DNA of 61,701 bases, taken from contig JABHLN010000006.1 in the NCBI GenBank assembly GCA_018693105.1, forward strand, positions 1 to 61,701, read 5' to 3'. A program made the translations under genes and the position numbers. Origin of the DNA: Desulfobacterales bacterium (GTDB taxonomy: Bacteria > Desulfobacterota > Desulfobacteria > Desulfobacterales > SURF-7). Under the pieces are notes generated by a model. It was not told where the DNA came from and searched no databases. It saw nothing but the letters and a program-made list of their open reading frames with translations. How positions within the stretch are numbered: position 1 is the first letter of the stretch; each line of letters opens with the position of its first letter. This document shows positions 27,686-38,198 of this stretch, piece by piece.

Positions 27686-29248
27686 TTATAAATGTAGTTT
27701 TCGTAATTCTTTCTTTAGTAATTTGCCACTTGGATTTTTTGGTATTTCATCCATAAAAATAATTTTCTTTGGTACTTTATAAGCAGCCATATTTTGTTTC
27801 GCCCAGCTTATAATCTCCTTTTCCTCAGCTTCCGTATCGGGCTTCAATGTAATAACTGCAGTAATCGCTTCTCCCCAGACATCATCAGGCAGACCTATGA
27901 CCGCTACTTCTAATATTTTTGGATGTTCAAATAATGTTGCTTCCACATCGGCAGATGCAACGTTTTCACCACCTGTTTTAATCATATCTTTTAACCGGTC
28001 AATAAAATACAAATAACCCTTTTCATCAAATTTTCCCAGATCACCCGTGTGATGCCAGCCGCCCCTCAGGGTTTGCGATGTTTTTTCATCTTCTTTGAAA
28101 TAACCGGTCATAACCGACTTGCCCCTCAAGACAATTTCTCCTACTTCACCCGACGGAAGCTCTTTGTCATCCATATCGAAAATTTTTATCTCAATTCCTG
28201 TCATAGGTTTGCCAACAGATTCGGGGTTATTTTCAAACTCCTTACCTATATTCATAGCTCCCATAGCATTTACTTCCGTCTGCCCCCATCCGTGAGTATA
28301 GATAATACCCGGTGAAATCTTTTTCCACATTTTAAGAAGGGCTGGTGGTACAAGAGCACCCCAGACCGCGCAAACCCGGAGAGAGGTCAGATCATAGTTT
28401 TCAAAACCGGGCACATTCGGAAGGTTCATATATACGGTTGTGGGCCATGACCAGTGGGTGATTCTCTCTTCATCTGTTAATTCGAGAACCTCTTTCATAT
28501 CAGGTATATATTCAAGTACTAAAAGATTGCCCATGGCAATTTGTGCAAAAGAAAGGTAGGTTGCTGCTATATGAAAAAGCGGGGCCCCAAGAAGCATAAT
28601 ATCTCCCGGCACTATCTGCAAATCAAGAGGGGCTGCAGCATAGGTAGAAAAATATCCCCCGTGTGAAAGAATAACACCTTTTGGAGCAGCTTCAGTTCCT
28701 GATGTATATAAAAGAATAGCCGGGTCACCGTCATATAATATCGCCTCAGGTTCATCATCAGGATTTTCTTCAGAGCATAAATCCGTAAAGTTTAACCAGT
28801 TACCTGGAACATCAATATCTGACAGTTTTATATATCCGAAATTCTTTACACCTTTAAGGTCATCTTTAATTTTCATAACCTCGGGCACCAGAATATCTTC
28901 AACAAGAAAAAATACAGATTCGGAATGTATTACAATATCTTTTATTTCCCTATCTTTTAGCATCCAGTTAATAGGTGTCATTACCGCACCAATTTTGAGG
29001 AGTGCCCATGAATAGAAAAGATAGTAATCACAATTATGAGAAAGGATTGCGGCCTTGTCTCCCTTTTTGATTCCAAGTGAAGACAACCCGTAGGCGCATC
29101 GATTCACAATATTATTGAATTCTCTGTATGTGTAATTTTTATCCCTGAACCTGAGAATTCTATTGTTTGGATTCCTTGCTGTAGACTTTACAAGTAAGTC
29201 ACCCACAACACTTCTTCTAAGTATATTTTGTCCAAGAGTTGCCACCAT
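27686..29248 (-). CDS. Acyl-CoA synthetase (AMP-forming), tandem copy B
   Basis: This is a 520-residue ANL-family ligase that activates a carboxylic acid to its CoA thioester using ATP. Core motifs are LLYTSGTEAAPKGVILSH (P-loop), GWGQTEVNAMG, GGWHHTGDLGKFDEKGYLYF and the C-terminal lysine region NPSGKLLKKEL. GGGGGG lies just upstream of the ATG. It is the result of a tandem duplication with the gene at 29343; the two proteins are nearly identical over long blocks. The substrate cannot be read from sequence; the context suggests a hydrophobic acid. Confidence 0.92.
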   Translation of the reverse strand: MVATLGQNILRRSVVGDLLVKSTARNPNNRILRFRDKNYTYREFNNIVNRCAYGLSSLGIKKGDKAAILSHNCDYYLFYSWALLKIGAVMTPINWMLKDREIKDIVIHSESVFFLVEDILVPEVMKIKDDLKGVKNFGYIKLSDIDVPGNWLNFTDLCSEENPDDEPEAILYDGDPAILLYTSGTEAAPKGVILSHGGYFSTYAAAPLDLQIVPGDIMLLGAPLFHIAATYLSFAQIAMGNLLVLEYIPDMKEVLELTDEERITHWSWPTTVYMNLPNVPGFENYDLTSLRVCAVWGALVPPALLKMWKKISPGIIYTHGWGQTEVNAMGAMNIGKEFENNPESVGKPMTGIEIKIFDMDDKELPSGEVGEIVLRGKSVMTGYFKEDEKTSQTLRGGWHHTGDLGKFDEKGYLYFIDRLKDMIKTGGENVASADVEATLFEHPKILEVAVIGLPDDVWGEAITAVITLKPDTEAEEKEIISWAKQNMAAYKVPKKIIFMDEIPKNPSGKLLKKELRKLHL

Positions 29249-29342
29249 AGTCCCCCCATTTTATCCGCTTTCAGGTTACTAAAATCGAAACTTCAGCAAA
29301 AGGCATAATGACTGATCAGGGTTAGCGGTATTTACTGCACAA

Positions 29343-30902
29343 TCAATACTGTTTACGCAATTCCTTTTTTAGTATTTTCCCGCTTGGGTTTTTTGGTATA
29401 TCATCCATAAAAATAATTTTCTTTGGTACTTTATAGGCAGCCATATTTTGTTTAGCCCAGGTTATAATCTCCTTTTCACCAGCTTCCGCATCTGGTTTCA
29501 ATGTAATATATGCAGTAATCGCTTCACCCCATGTATCATCAGGTAAACCAATGACCGCTACCTCCAATATTTTAGGATGTTCAAAAAGTGTCGCTTCAAC
29601 ATCTGCAGATGCAACATTTTCACCACCTGTCTTAATCATATCCTTTAACCGGTCAACGAAATAAAGATAGCCGTCTTCATCATATTTCCCCAGGTCACCT
29701 GTATGATGCCAGCCGCCCCTTAAGGTTTGTGAAGTTTTTTCCTTTTCCTTGTAGTAGCCGGTCATAACCGCTTTGCTCCTCAAGACAATTTCTCCTACTT
29801 CACCTACCGGCAGCTCATTGTCATCCGGGCCAAAAATTTTTAACTCCACTCCTGTCATAGGCTTACCGACAGATTCAGGATTCTTTTCAAACTCCTTACC
29901 TATATTCATTGTTCCCATTGCATTTACTTCTGTCTGGCCCCATCCGTGAAGATAAGTAATACCAGGGGAAATCTTTTTCCACATCTTCAGAAGGGCCGGA
30001 GGAACAAGAGCCCCCCAGACTGCACAAACCTTAAGAGAGGTCAGGTCATAGTTTTCAAAACCGGGCACATTCGGAAGGTTCATATATACGGTTGTAGGCC
30101 ATGACCAGTGGGTGATCCTTTCTTCATGTGTTAATTCCAGCACCTCTTTCATATCAGGAATATATTCAAGTACCAGAAGATTCCCCATGGCAAATTGTGC
30201 AAAAGAAAGATAGGTTGCGGCTATATGAAAAAGCGGGGCCCCAAGAAGCATAATATCTCCCGGCGTTATCTTCAATTCAAGAGGGGCTGCGGCATAGGTA
30301 GAAAAATACCCCCCGTGTGAAAGAATAACCCCTTTTGGAGCAGCTTCAGTTCCTGATGTATATAAAAGAATAGCAGGATCACTGTCATCTAATATCAACT
30401 CCGGTTCTTCCGCAGGATATTTTTCAGAGCATAAATCCGCAAAATTTAACCAGTCCTCGGGAACATCAGCATCTGACAGCTTTATATATCCGAAATTCTT
30501 TACATCTTTAAGATCATCTTTAATTTTCATGACCTCTGGTATGAGAATATCTTCAACAAGAAAAAAAACAGATTCGGAATGTACTACAATATCTTTTATT
30601 TCCCTATCTTTAAGCATCCAGTTAATAGGTGTCATTACTGCACCAATTTTGAGGAGAGCCCATGAGTAGAAGAGATAATAATCACAATTATGAGAAAGGA
30701 TAGCGGCCTTATCTCCCTTTTTGATTCCAAGTGAAGACAACCCGGAAGCACATCGATTCACTATATTATTGAATTCTCTGTATGTGTAATTTTTATCCCT
30801 GAACCTCAGAATTCTATTGTTTGGGTTCCTTTCCACAGACTTTACAAGTAAATCACCTACAACACTTCTTCGTAGTAAATTTTGTTCAAGAGTTGCCGCC
30901 AT
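29343..30902 (-). CDS. Acyl-CoA synthetase (AMP-forming), tandem copy A
   Basis: This 519-residue ligase is the upstream copy of the tandem pair, with the same motifs (YTSGTEAAPKG, GWGQTEVNAMG, GGWHHTGDLG, NPSGKILKKEL). Differences cluster in a few short stretches, for example around residues 155-175. This suggests recent duplication and beginning specialisation. The upstream gap 30903-31324 holds no gene; it carries the terminator of the RND gene at 31236-31274 and otherwise only AT-rich sequence. Confidence 0.92.
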   Translation of the reverse strand: MAATLEQNLLRRSVVGDLLVKSVERNPNNRILRFRDKNYTYREFNNIVNRCASGLSSLGIKKGDKAAILSHNCDYYLFYSWALLKIGAVMTPINWMLKDREIKDIVVHSESVFFLVEDILIPEVMKIKDDLKDVKNFGYIKLSDADVPEDWLNFADLCSEKYPAEEPELILDDSDPAILLYTSGTEAAPKGVILSHGGYFSTYAAAPLELKITPGDIMLLGAPLFHIAATYLSFAQFAMGNLLVLEYIPDMKEVLELTHEERITHWSWPTTVYMNLPNVPGFENYDLTSLKVCAVWGALVPPALLKMWKKISPGITYLHGWGQTEVNAMGTMNIGKEFEKNPESVGKPMTGVELKIFGPDDNELPVGEVGEIVLRSKAVMTGYYKEKEKTSQTLRGGWHHTGDLGKYDEDGYLYFVDRLKDMIKTGGENVASADVEATLFEHPKILEVAVIGLPDDTWGEAITAYITLKPDAEAGEKEIITWAKQNMAAYKVPKKIIFMDDIPKNPSGKILKKELRKQY

Positions 30903-31235
30903 AATCCCCCCATTCTAATATTTGGTAAATCTATATAAAAAGACACAACCTTATAATCTGTCTAATTTCCAACCTTCTACTGCCGTGTTTATTTCTATTA
31001 AATATTATCAATACCTGAAAGTTCAGCTGTGTTTTCTTGTAGTGTATGAACGACTATTTTTTTCTGTTGAACATCGTATTATAAATATTCTTAAATGACA
31101 TGAAAAACAATAAATTATATTGAACAGAAATAAGTGTTATTAAATTCATGAATAAAATCTATGATTTAATATGATAGATAGAACCTATGGTAAGATTTTA
31201 ATGGTTCTTGATTTAAAATTTTTACTTTTATTACT

Positions 31236-31274
31236 AAAAAAGGCTCACCGGAGATTTCCCGGCAAGCCCTTTTT
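31236..31274 (-). terminator. Rho-independent terminator of the RND transporter gene
   Basis: On the minus strand GGGCTTGCCGG pairs imperfectly with CCGGTGAGCC, followed by TTTTTT. It lies about 50 bases after the RND stop codon. An A-run on the other side could let it work in both directions. Confidence 0.8.
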
Positions 31275-31324
31275 AAATTTACCCGATATTCAGCTATAAA
31301 CCGTATATCGTTTATTTATATTTA

Positions 31325-33751
31325 TTATGCAGCCTGCTCTCCAAACCCCTGTCCCATGTTTAATACAAAGTTAGGTTTAAGAATTGAAGACAGTGCAGGA
31401 ATGAATACCAATGCTCCGATCATGTTAAATGTCATGAGAAGCAGAATCAACAGTCCCATTTCAGCCTGGAATTTAAGGGTTGAAAAGAGCCAGAACATTG
31501 TTCCGGTAGCTGTTGTCAACGCAGTAAAAATAATAATTTTACCGGTTGTTGCAAGAGCAATAAGTTTTGCTTTTTCAAAATCTTCAGTTAAAGCACATTC
31601 CTCTTTCAAACGACTGAGCAGGTAAATACCATAGTCAATACCAACACCTACTCCAATAGCCGCAACCGGGAGTGAGTCGATATTCAGGTCGATATGCAGA
31701 TACATCATAACCAGCTCACAAAGCACCTGAGATGCATAAAGAGGCAGGATAAGGATAAGTGCAGCTTTAAATGAACGATATGTAATTAGACACAACAAGA
31801 AAGTTACAGAAAAGATTACTATAAGAATTGCCCAGTATGACCATTCAACCTCTTCATTTACAGCCGCCATTATGCCGAGTATACCACCTGCAAGTTTAAT
31901 TCTAACCTTTGAATCAGGATCAGAGTTAATCGGTTTAGCAAAATCTTTGACGTCTTGTATAGCATCTTTAATAATTTTGTGATTATAATTTCTCAAGAAT
32001 GCGGTAACATTTGAATTCTGATAATTTGGAAGACTGACAAACCTGTCAAACTCTCCCGGAGACATTCCCGAAGAAAGAAGGAAGAACATCTGACCGATCA
32101 TCCGCTTCTTGCTTGGAATAGTACCCCATTTGGGACACCCGTCATGATACATCATGTTTATTCCCCGGACAGTGTCGGTCATGCTCAAAGTACCCCCGAC
32201 GGTATCAATTTTTTCCGTCATGAATGTACCGAGTTTTTCCATTACCTGCAGAACACTCTGGGTTTTTATTGCAGCTTTCTCTTTTCCTTCAACAATAATT
32301 ATAAGACGGGACTCGCCTACAAAGTCTCTGTTAAGGATTCTGCTTCCCTCGTTAAAAGGATGATCAGGATATAATATTGCACCTCCCGCACTTGAGTCAC
32401 CGATTTTAAGATGTGTTCCGGTAAAAATACCTCCGGGAATAACCAGTATGAGAATAAATGCAAATACTAACCATTTAAAACCCGGGCCGGATGCTCTTTG
32501 AATGATCCCGGTAAACTGTTCATATACTTTCTGCAATAATGCACCCATGCCGGATTTTTGGTCATCACTTGAATCAAGATCACCAAGATTTGGCTGGGGC
32601 AGAAATGGTATGAGAATCGGATTTAATATGGAAACCGAAACAAAAATACTTATGATCCAGAATGACGAGACATAAGCAAGTTTCTGCATAAGTGGAATTG
32701 TGGCGATGCAGATTGTAAGAACACCCAGACCGTCGGTTATAATTGCCAGCATTGCAGGAGGATAAAGCGAAGAGTATGCCTTTACTATAGACTCTTTCAT
32801 TTGACCGCCGGAAACCATATATTCCTGATTATAACGTTCCAGACACTGGCAGGAATGTGAAAGCGCCCTTGCAGATAGTAATACAGGTACAACCAGGAGA
32901 AGCGGATCAACATTAAATCCCATTACTGCTGCAAAACCAAGTCCCCATATGGCGCTGAGGGTTCCTGAAATAACAGGAATCAATATGCCGCGTATAGTTC
33001 TGAAATAAACTATCAACAACAAAACCATGGCGCTGAGGGTTGAAAGAAGAACTATCATTATCTCCATTTTATAAAAGTCAAGCCATGCATACAGCATGGG
33101 ATAACCGGTAACAATGGTTTCATGAGTATCATCATTAACCGAATCACAAAGTTCATTGACCATTCTGAAAAGTCTTCCGAAATTAAGACCTTCTTCCCAG
33201 AAACCTGCATTAACAACTGCAGATTTATCATCTAAAGAAATTAGGATACCTTTAACAGCGGCAGCTTTGTATGCTGAGTCCTTAAAAGTCTGGCAGAGTT
33301 CCGGAGTTTTGGGATACCCGACAGACGGCCAGGCAAGAGGAAACACGCCTATACCACTCGGATTTAACCGGATTTGCTTTGTTTTTGGATGAGTTGCGGA
33401 GACAACCTGAAGGGGGTTAATCCCCGGAACCATTAATACACCACGTGTCAGGGTATCCAGCTTTTTTAATGTATCAGTATGGTATACATCCTTTCCATCG
33501 GTTCTTCTCAAAATGATAGTAAGAACATTTGCAGAACCAAACATCTTTCTATATTCTTTATAAAGCTTTATATATTCATGTTTTGGAGGGTAAAGTTCGA
33601 AAAAGTTTGTTACGATTTGCAGCCTGGTGCTTATGGCATATATCGAAAGTGCCGTAATAACTGCGAGAATAAGCATAATCAAGTTTTTAAATTTTAGCTG
33701 ATTCTCAACAAGAGAAATCCAAAATTTGTGGACCGGTGCCTTTGTTTCCAT
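31325..33751 (-). CDS. MMPL/RND-superfamily transporter
   Basis: This is an 808-residue RND protein of the MMPL/HpnN-like class. One N-terminal helix (about 24-46) is followed by a periplasmic domain, five helices (about 225-385), a further helix (about 420), a second periplasmic domain, and five C-terminal helices from about 637. The hallmark GVGVGIDYGIYLLSRLKEE of this class is present near residue 690. MMPL proteins move lipids, hopanoids, sterols or other hydrophobic compounds. The YCF48-type gene just upstream is a recurrent partner of such transporters. With acyl-CoA ligases on both sides, export or import of a hydrophobic acid is a reasonable inference. Confidence 0.9.
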   Translation of the reverse strand: METKAPVHKFWISLVENQLKFKNLIMLILAVITALSIYAISTRLQIVTNFFELYPPKHEYIKLYKEYRKMFGSANVLTIILRRTDGKDVYHTDTLKKLDTLTRGVLMVPGINPLQVVSATHPKTKQIRLNPSGIGVFPLAWPSVGYPKTPELCQTFKDSAYKAAAVKGILISLDDKSAVVNAGFWEEGLNFGRLFRMVNELCDSVNDDTHETIVTGYPMLYAWLDFYKMEIMIVLLSTLSAMVLLLIVYFRTIRGILIPVISGTLSAIWGLGFAAVMGFNVDPLLLVVPVLLSARALSHSCQCLERYNQEYMVSGGQMKESIVKAYSSLYPPAMLAIITDGLGVLTICIATIPLMQKLAYVSSFWIISIFVSVSILNPILIPFLPQPNLGDLDSSDDQKSGMGALLQKVYEQFTGIIQRASGPGFKWLVFAFILILVIPGGIFTGTHLKIGDSSAGGAILYPDHPFNEGSRILNRDFVGESRLIIIVEGKEKAAIKTQSVLQVMEKLGTFMTEKIDTVGGTLSMTDTVRGINMMYHDGCPKWGTIPSKKRMIGQMFFLLSSGMSPGEFDRFVSLPNYQNSNVTAFLRNYNHKIIKDAIQDVKDFAKPINSDPDSKVRIKLAGGILGIMAAVNEEVEWSYWAILIVIFSVTFLLCLITYRSFKAALILILPLYASQVLCELVMMYLHIDLNIDSLPVAAIGVGVGIDYGIYLLSRLKEECALTEDFEKAKLIALATTGKIIIFTALTTATGTMFWLFSTLKFQAEMGLLILLLMTFNMIGALVFIPALSSILKPNFVLNMGQGFGEQAA

Positions 33752-33820
33752 CCTTATATATCCTTTCTATTAATAATCGTTTATGTTTCAATAATTAATA
33801 TAAGCAAATAATAGTTATTA

Positions 33821-34801
33821 TTACTTTTTCTGAATAATTTCAAAGTTATCAAAGAAAAGTATAGAACCTCTCGTTCCTGCAACTATATAACTGTTATCTT
33901 CAAGACTTGACAGGCATTGAAACCAGGCAGCCCTTAAATATGGAGGAGGTGGAAGTTTTGTCCATTTGTCACCGTTCTCTTCAATTTTGTAAAATCCCCC
34001 GTTATTCCCTACGGCAAAACCTATACCATTATCGTTTAGTTTAAGATTAAATACGGAGTCCTCTGAAACAGTTTGTTTGGTCCATGTTTTTCCTGAATCA
34101 TGGGTTACAAAAACCATCCCCTGAAGACCTCCACAGATACCATGTTGTCCGTCACTGGTAAATGATATTGCAAACATTGTCGGTCCGTAAAAATCATCTT
34201 CAAGCACAATTCGATCCCAGCTCTTACCACCATCAATAGAGTGATAAAGCTTTCCCAGTTCCCCGGCAATCCATAGCTCCTTTTCGGAAATGTACTTCAC
34301 ATCATATAAAACCACATCCTCTGTAAGTGAAATATCAACCCAGGTTTTACCACCATCTTTTGTACTTATTATTTTTCCCCAGTCACCAACAACAATACCA
34401 TTGTTTCTGTCAATAAAGGCAACCTTCATCCAGGATTTATTCTCGGGTGCTGTTTGAGTTGTCCAGTTTTCCCCGCCATTATCGGTAGTTAATATCATTC
34501 CATCCTGTCCAACTGCCCAGCCCTTCTTTTTGTCCACAAAAGACATGCTGAAGATAGAATCATATGTATTTGTTTCCTGTTTTTCCCAGGTCAATCCTCC
34601 ATTTATTGTATGGAAAAGATTCCCGCCTATTCCACAAACCCACCCGTAACTTGCATCGACAAATTCAGTATGATAAACGCTCTTACGCATTAAACGATAA
34701 GTGATCTCATCAGCGTCGGCGTTACCAATTACCGGATTGCTTTGCGGTATTAAAAAAAATGCAGCAATTAATAACAATAAATAAACTAATCTTTTAAACA
34801 T
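33821..34801 (-). CDS. YCF48-like (Ycf48/HCF136) beta-propeller protein, secreted
   Basis: This 326-residue protein starts with a signal or anchor segment (FKRLVYLLLLIAAFFLIP). It then repeats a YCF48/BNR-type unit about every 45 residues, seen in NGGLTWE, NGGENWT, DGGKTWV, DGGKSWD and DSGKTWT. These make a seven-bladed propeller of the photosystem-II assembly type; in heterotrophs the family accompanies RND transporters. It lies 69 bases upstream of the RND gene on the same strand, so the two are likely one operon acting in the periplasm. Confidence 0.85.
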   Translation of the reverse strand: MFKRLVYLLLLIAAFFLIPQSNPVIGNADADEITYRLMRKSVYHTEFVDASYGWVCGIGGNLFHTINGGLTWEKQETNTYDSIFSMSFVDKKKGWAVGQDGMILTTDNGGENWTTQTAPENKSWMKVAFIDRNNGIVVGDWGKIISTKDGGKTWVDISLTEDVVLYDVKYISEKELWIAGELGKLYHSIDGGKSWDRIVLEDDFYGPTMFAISFTSDGQHGICGGLQGMVFVTHDSGKTWTKQTVSEDSVFNLKLNDNGIGFAVGNNGGFYKIEENGDKWTKLPPPPYLRAAWFQCLSSLEDNSYIVAGTRGSILFFDNFEIIQKK

Positions 34802-35438
34802 TTATTCCTCCTTCAGTATTCAAAGAAACAAAAAGAAAAAACAGAAACGGCTTTAATATTAAATAAAATTCCAAAATCTTAGTCTTTACTTTTCAACGTT
34901 TTTGCCTCTTGAACAGTCCATAAAACCGGTCAAAAAGCTATGATTTTTGCTTTTCTTTAGAAGAATTTAAAATGGTCTTGGCCAAAAAAGCAGTTGAGTA
35001 ACTAATAAAAAGAAAACAAGAACACTAAAATTCAAGGCTTAATAATAAAACTCTATAATTTAAAGCCCTTATGCCTAAAACAGGTGGGTCAAAAACCCAA
35101 TTTATATCTCCCGCATATTAACAAAAACCTTTACGCTGTCAAGGGAAATATTAACATTTATGAATATAATTAAATCTAATTGTTCCGGAAAAAGTATCCG
35201 GTATTGTAATAATTAGGTTTAATCATAAATCCAAAATACTACATGTATGCCATCAGACCTGACTGTACACTATAAATTGTATATAATGATCCGTGAAGAG
35301 CTTACGCAACCATCATTTATAATTTTTTATGCATCCTTACAATTTTAAAAAAAATATAAGCAACAGAGTTCTTTATGGAACATTTTTCAAGACTACAGAT
35401 CAGGTTTTAAATACTTCTGATTTTACCCATTTAAACAG
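34802..35438. other. Intergenic gap with a repeat remnant
   Basis: No credible gene is seen on either strand in this stretch of more than 600 bases. Its only recognisable content is a remnant of the dispersed hairpin repeat at 35234-35292. Short open stretches such as the one ending near 35010 have no start signal and look random. Confidence 0.7.
35234..35292 (-). repeat. Half-copy of the dispersed hairpin repeat, inverted
   Basis: TACTACATGTATGCC is the reverse complement of the repeat centre. It is followed by CCTGAC, CACTAT and TTGTATATAATGAT in the order expected of the complement of the left arm. The right arm is missing. This is the only recognisable copy in the opposite orientation. 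Confidence 0.6.
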
Positions 35439-36242
35439 CTATCTGCCTTTATATTCCGGTTCACGCTTTTCTTTAAAAGCTTTAGGACCTTCCTGTGCAT
35501 CTTCAGTCATAAAAACCGGAGTGGCAAGCGCTTTTTCCTTTTCCAGACCCTCGGCAATAGTAAGCCCCGTGCATTGAATAACAGACTTTTTTATTGCAGT
35601 TACAGCAAGCGGGCCGTTTTTAGCTATTATGCCTGCAAACCTTTCAGCTTCCTCTAAAACATTTTCACGGGGAACCACACGATTAACAAAACCCAGTTGA
35701 TATGCTTCCTCCGCATCAATCAATTCACCTGTCAACAAAATCTCCATTGCCCTTGCATATGGAATCTGACGGGGAAGCTTTACACTTGATCCACCCGCAG
35801 GAAAAATAGCCCATTTTGCCTCCTGAAGACCGAACTTTGCTCCTTCAGCAGCAATCCTTATATCTGTTGAATAAAGGATCTCCATTCCACCGGCAATTGC
35901 ATGCCCTGTGACTGCTGCAATAACCGGTTTGTATAGCTCAAAGCTTTTTAATAGAGCAACATCTGCAGCATCAGGGTTTGCCAGGAATCTCTTTTCATAA
36001 TCGTTTCTTGGTGCAATGGCACCGGTTATGATGGGTATTAATGATCCGAGATCTGCACCGGCACAAAAAGACTTGTCCCCGGCACCTGTTAATATTGCAC
36101 AACGAAGACTATCATCATCACGATACTCTTCCCATGCATCGCACAAAGCCATCATAAGTTCAGGATTAAGAGCATTATGGGCCTCAGGCCTGTTCAAAGT
36201 CAAATAAGCAATTCCATTTTTCTTTTCAAAAATAAGAGCCAT
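35439..36242 (-). CDS. Enoyl-CoA hydratase/isomerase (crotonase family), second
   Basis: This is a 267-residue crotonase with catalytic glutamates E121 (GGMEILYSTD) and E141 (GLQEAKW), 20 residues apart as in hydratases. The CoA-binding AGADL motif is at 61-65. GGAGG lies eight bases before the ATG. It is transcribed in the same direction as the acyl-CoA ligase gene upstream (171-base gap), so the ligase and crotonase may act on the same acid. The FPAGGS segment replaces the usual PGAGG. Confidence 0.9.
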   Translation of the reverse strand: MALIFEKKNGIAYLTLNRPEAHNALNPELMMALCDAWEEYRDDDSLRCAILTGAGDKSFCAGADLGSLIPIITGAIAPRNDYEKRFLANPDAADVALLKSFELYKPVIAAVTGHAIAGGMEILYSTDIRIAAEGAKFGLQEAKWAIFPAGGSSVKLPRQIPYARAMEILLTGELIDAEEAYQLGFVNRVVPRENVLEEAERFAGIIAKNGPLAVTAIKKSVIQCTGLTIAEGLEKEKALATPVFMTEDAQEGPKAFKEKREPEYKGR

Positions 36243-36413
36243 ACTTTAACCTCCAAATTAATTATATTATTATTATTTTCTTTACAGAAGCTTCATAATC
36301 AATTTCTGATAAGATACCGGCAACAGTCGTGTTATAATATCGAAAAAGTATGCATCACTTCCAATAAGAATTCTTTTCCTGTTTTTCATGATAACTTCCC
36401 CAAAAATAAACGC

Positions 36414-38063
36414 CTAAGACAGAAGTTTCCTCAGGTCTTTTCTTAATATTTTTCCCACTGTCGTTTTAGGTAGATCCGGCATGAATTCTATCTGTGTTGG
36501 AAGCTTGTATTTTGCTACCTTGTCAGCACAGAAATTTATCATTTCTTCTTCAGTTGCAGTTTCTCCCTCTTTTAGCGCAACAAACACCTTTATCTGCTCA
36601 CCTCTTGTTGGATGCGGTATACCAACAGCACATGCCTCCTTAACTTTTGGATTCTCGAAAAACACTTCATCTATTTCTCGTGGAAAAACATTGTAGCCCC
36701 CTGAGATTATCATATCCTTCTTACGGTCAACAACATAGAAGTAGCCGTCCTCATCCATTTTCACGATATCTCCTGAATAAAACCATCCATCACGAAGTGC
36801 ATTTTCCGTTTCACCGGGCATATTCAGATAGCCTTTCATCACCTGCGGCCCTTTAATAACAAGTTCACCCTCTTCTCCAACAGGAACTTCCTTTTCACTG
36901 TCTTCGATATCAACAACACGGCATAAAGTATCAGGAAAGGGAATTCCTACGCTTCCTATACGCCCTTTTCCCCTTTTAAAAGGATTTGCTGTAACAGCAG
37001 GGGAACACTCGGTCATACCAAGCGCCTCTACAATAAACGCTCCTGTTTTACTCTCAAATTCCTTAATAACTTCTACAGGAAGTGGAGATGCACCACAGGT
37101 GCATCCTTTCAGACATGAAAAATCAATATTGTCAAAATCCGGATGATTCAGGATACCGATATACATTGTAGGGGCCATTGGTACATAATTCGGCTTATAT
37201 TTTCTTATTGAATCCAGAAGGACATCAGGCTGTGGTTTTGTTACAAATATGCTTCTGCCTTCCATGTAAACTACCATGCTCATAAGTGTTAACCCGAACA
37301 CATGGAATATCGGCATGGCAGCAAGGGCCTTGAAATCTTCATCTTTTAAATCCTGAAACCAAACAGCTACCTGTTGTGTTTGTGTACTCATATTTCCGTG
37401 AGTAAGTATGGCCCCCTTGGAAACACCGGTAGTCCCGCCCGTATACTGATAAATAGCAGTATCTTCAAAAGACATTTTAACCTCAGGTGGCTCCGGCGGA
37501 TATTTTTCCAATATATCATTCCATTTAAAAACATCATCCGCATCTGCAACATCAACAAAAAGCTCTTTTTCCGGGGATGGATGATAATCCCCCATTGAAG
37601 TATAAATAATCTGTTTGATTCCTGTTTCAGACCGCAGGTCAACCATACGATTAACAAGAGCATCAAATGTTATTAGAACCTTTGATCCGGAACCGCTTAA
37701 CTGGTGCTTAAGTTCCCGGTCAGATGAAAGGGGATTGTTCATTACAACAATTCCACCGACTTTAAGTATTGCGAAAAGCCCAACAGCAACAGGGATAAGG
37801 TTTGGAAGAAGAATAGCAACACTGTCGCCTTTTTTTACTCCAAAATCCGCAAGGCAGGTAGCCATCCGGTTTACATAATCATAAAACTCCCGATAGGTGA
37901 TTTCATAACCTTCATATTCAAATGCAACCCGTTCAGGACAATTTGCAACAGTCCTTTCTAAAAAGTCAGAAAGAGTCTTTTCTTCATAATCTATGTATTC
38001 AGGTATTCCTTCAGCATAATGAGCCAGCCAAGGTTTATCCTCATATCTAACTTTTTCTCCCAT
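36414..38063 (-). CDS. Long-chain-type fatty-acid--CoA ligase
   Basis: This 549-residue AMP-forming ligase has QYTGGTTGVSKGAILTHGN, EALGMTECSPAV, GWFYSGDIVKMDEDGYFYVV, DRKKDMIISGGYNV and the C-terminal TTVGKILRKDLR, matching FadD-type enzymes. I chose the second ATG (38063) because GGAG lies six bases before it; the first ATG is directly fused to the site. It precedes the crotonase gene on the same strand and follows the ligase at 38418. All catalytic motifs are intact. Confidence 0.93.
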   Translation of the reverse strand: MGEKVRYEDKPWLAHYAEGIPEYIDYEEKTLSDFLERTVANCPERVAFEYEGYEITYREFYDYVNRMATCLADFGVKKGDSVAILLPNLIPVAVGLFAILKVGGIVVMNNPLSSDRELKHQLSGSGSKVLITFDALVNRMVDLRSETGIKQIIYTSMGDYHPSPEKELFVDVADADDVFKWNDILEKYPPEPPEVKMSFEDTAIYQYTGGTTGVSKGAILTHGNMSTQTQQVAVWFQDLKDEDFKALAAMPIFHVFGLTLMSMVVYMEGRSIFVTKPQPDVLLDSIRKYKPNYVPMAPTMYIGILNHPDFDNIDFSCLKGCTCGASPLPVEVIKEFESKTGAFIVEALGMTECSPAVTANPFKRGKGRIGSVGIPFPDTLCRVVDIEDSEKEVPVGEEGELVIKGPQVMKGYLNMPGETENALRDGWFYSGDIVKMDEDGYFYVVDRKKDMIISGGYNVFPREIDEVFFENPKVKEACAVGIPHPTRGEQIKVFVALKEGETATEEEMINFCADKVAKYKLPTQIEFMPDLPKTTVGKILRKDLRKLLS

Positions 38064-38198
38064 ATCCATCTCCTTTTGCTTTATAACTTTTCCATGTTTT
38101 TCCTTAAGAAATATTCAACCCGTAAAGCCGTATCACATATTAAATTCATCGGCAATCAAAGATACTGCAGTATGTATAATTATCCCCGAGACAACTTG

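Noticed and set aside
34895..35015. Short open stretch ending KKAVE
   Set aside because: Only about 25 codons are open, with no start codon or ribosome binding site and no known motif.
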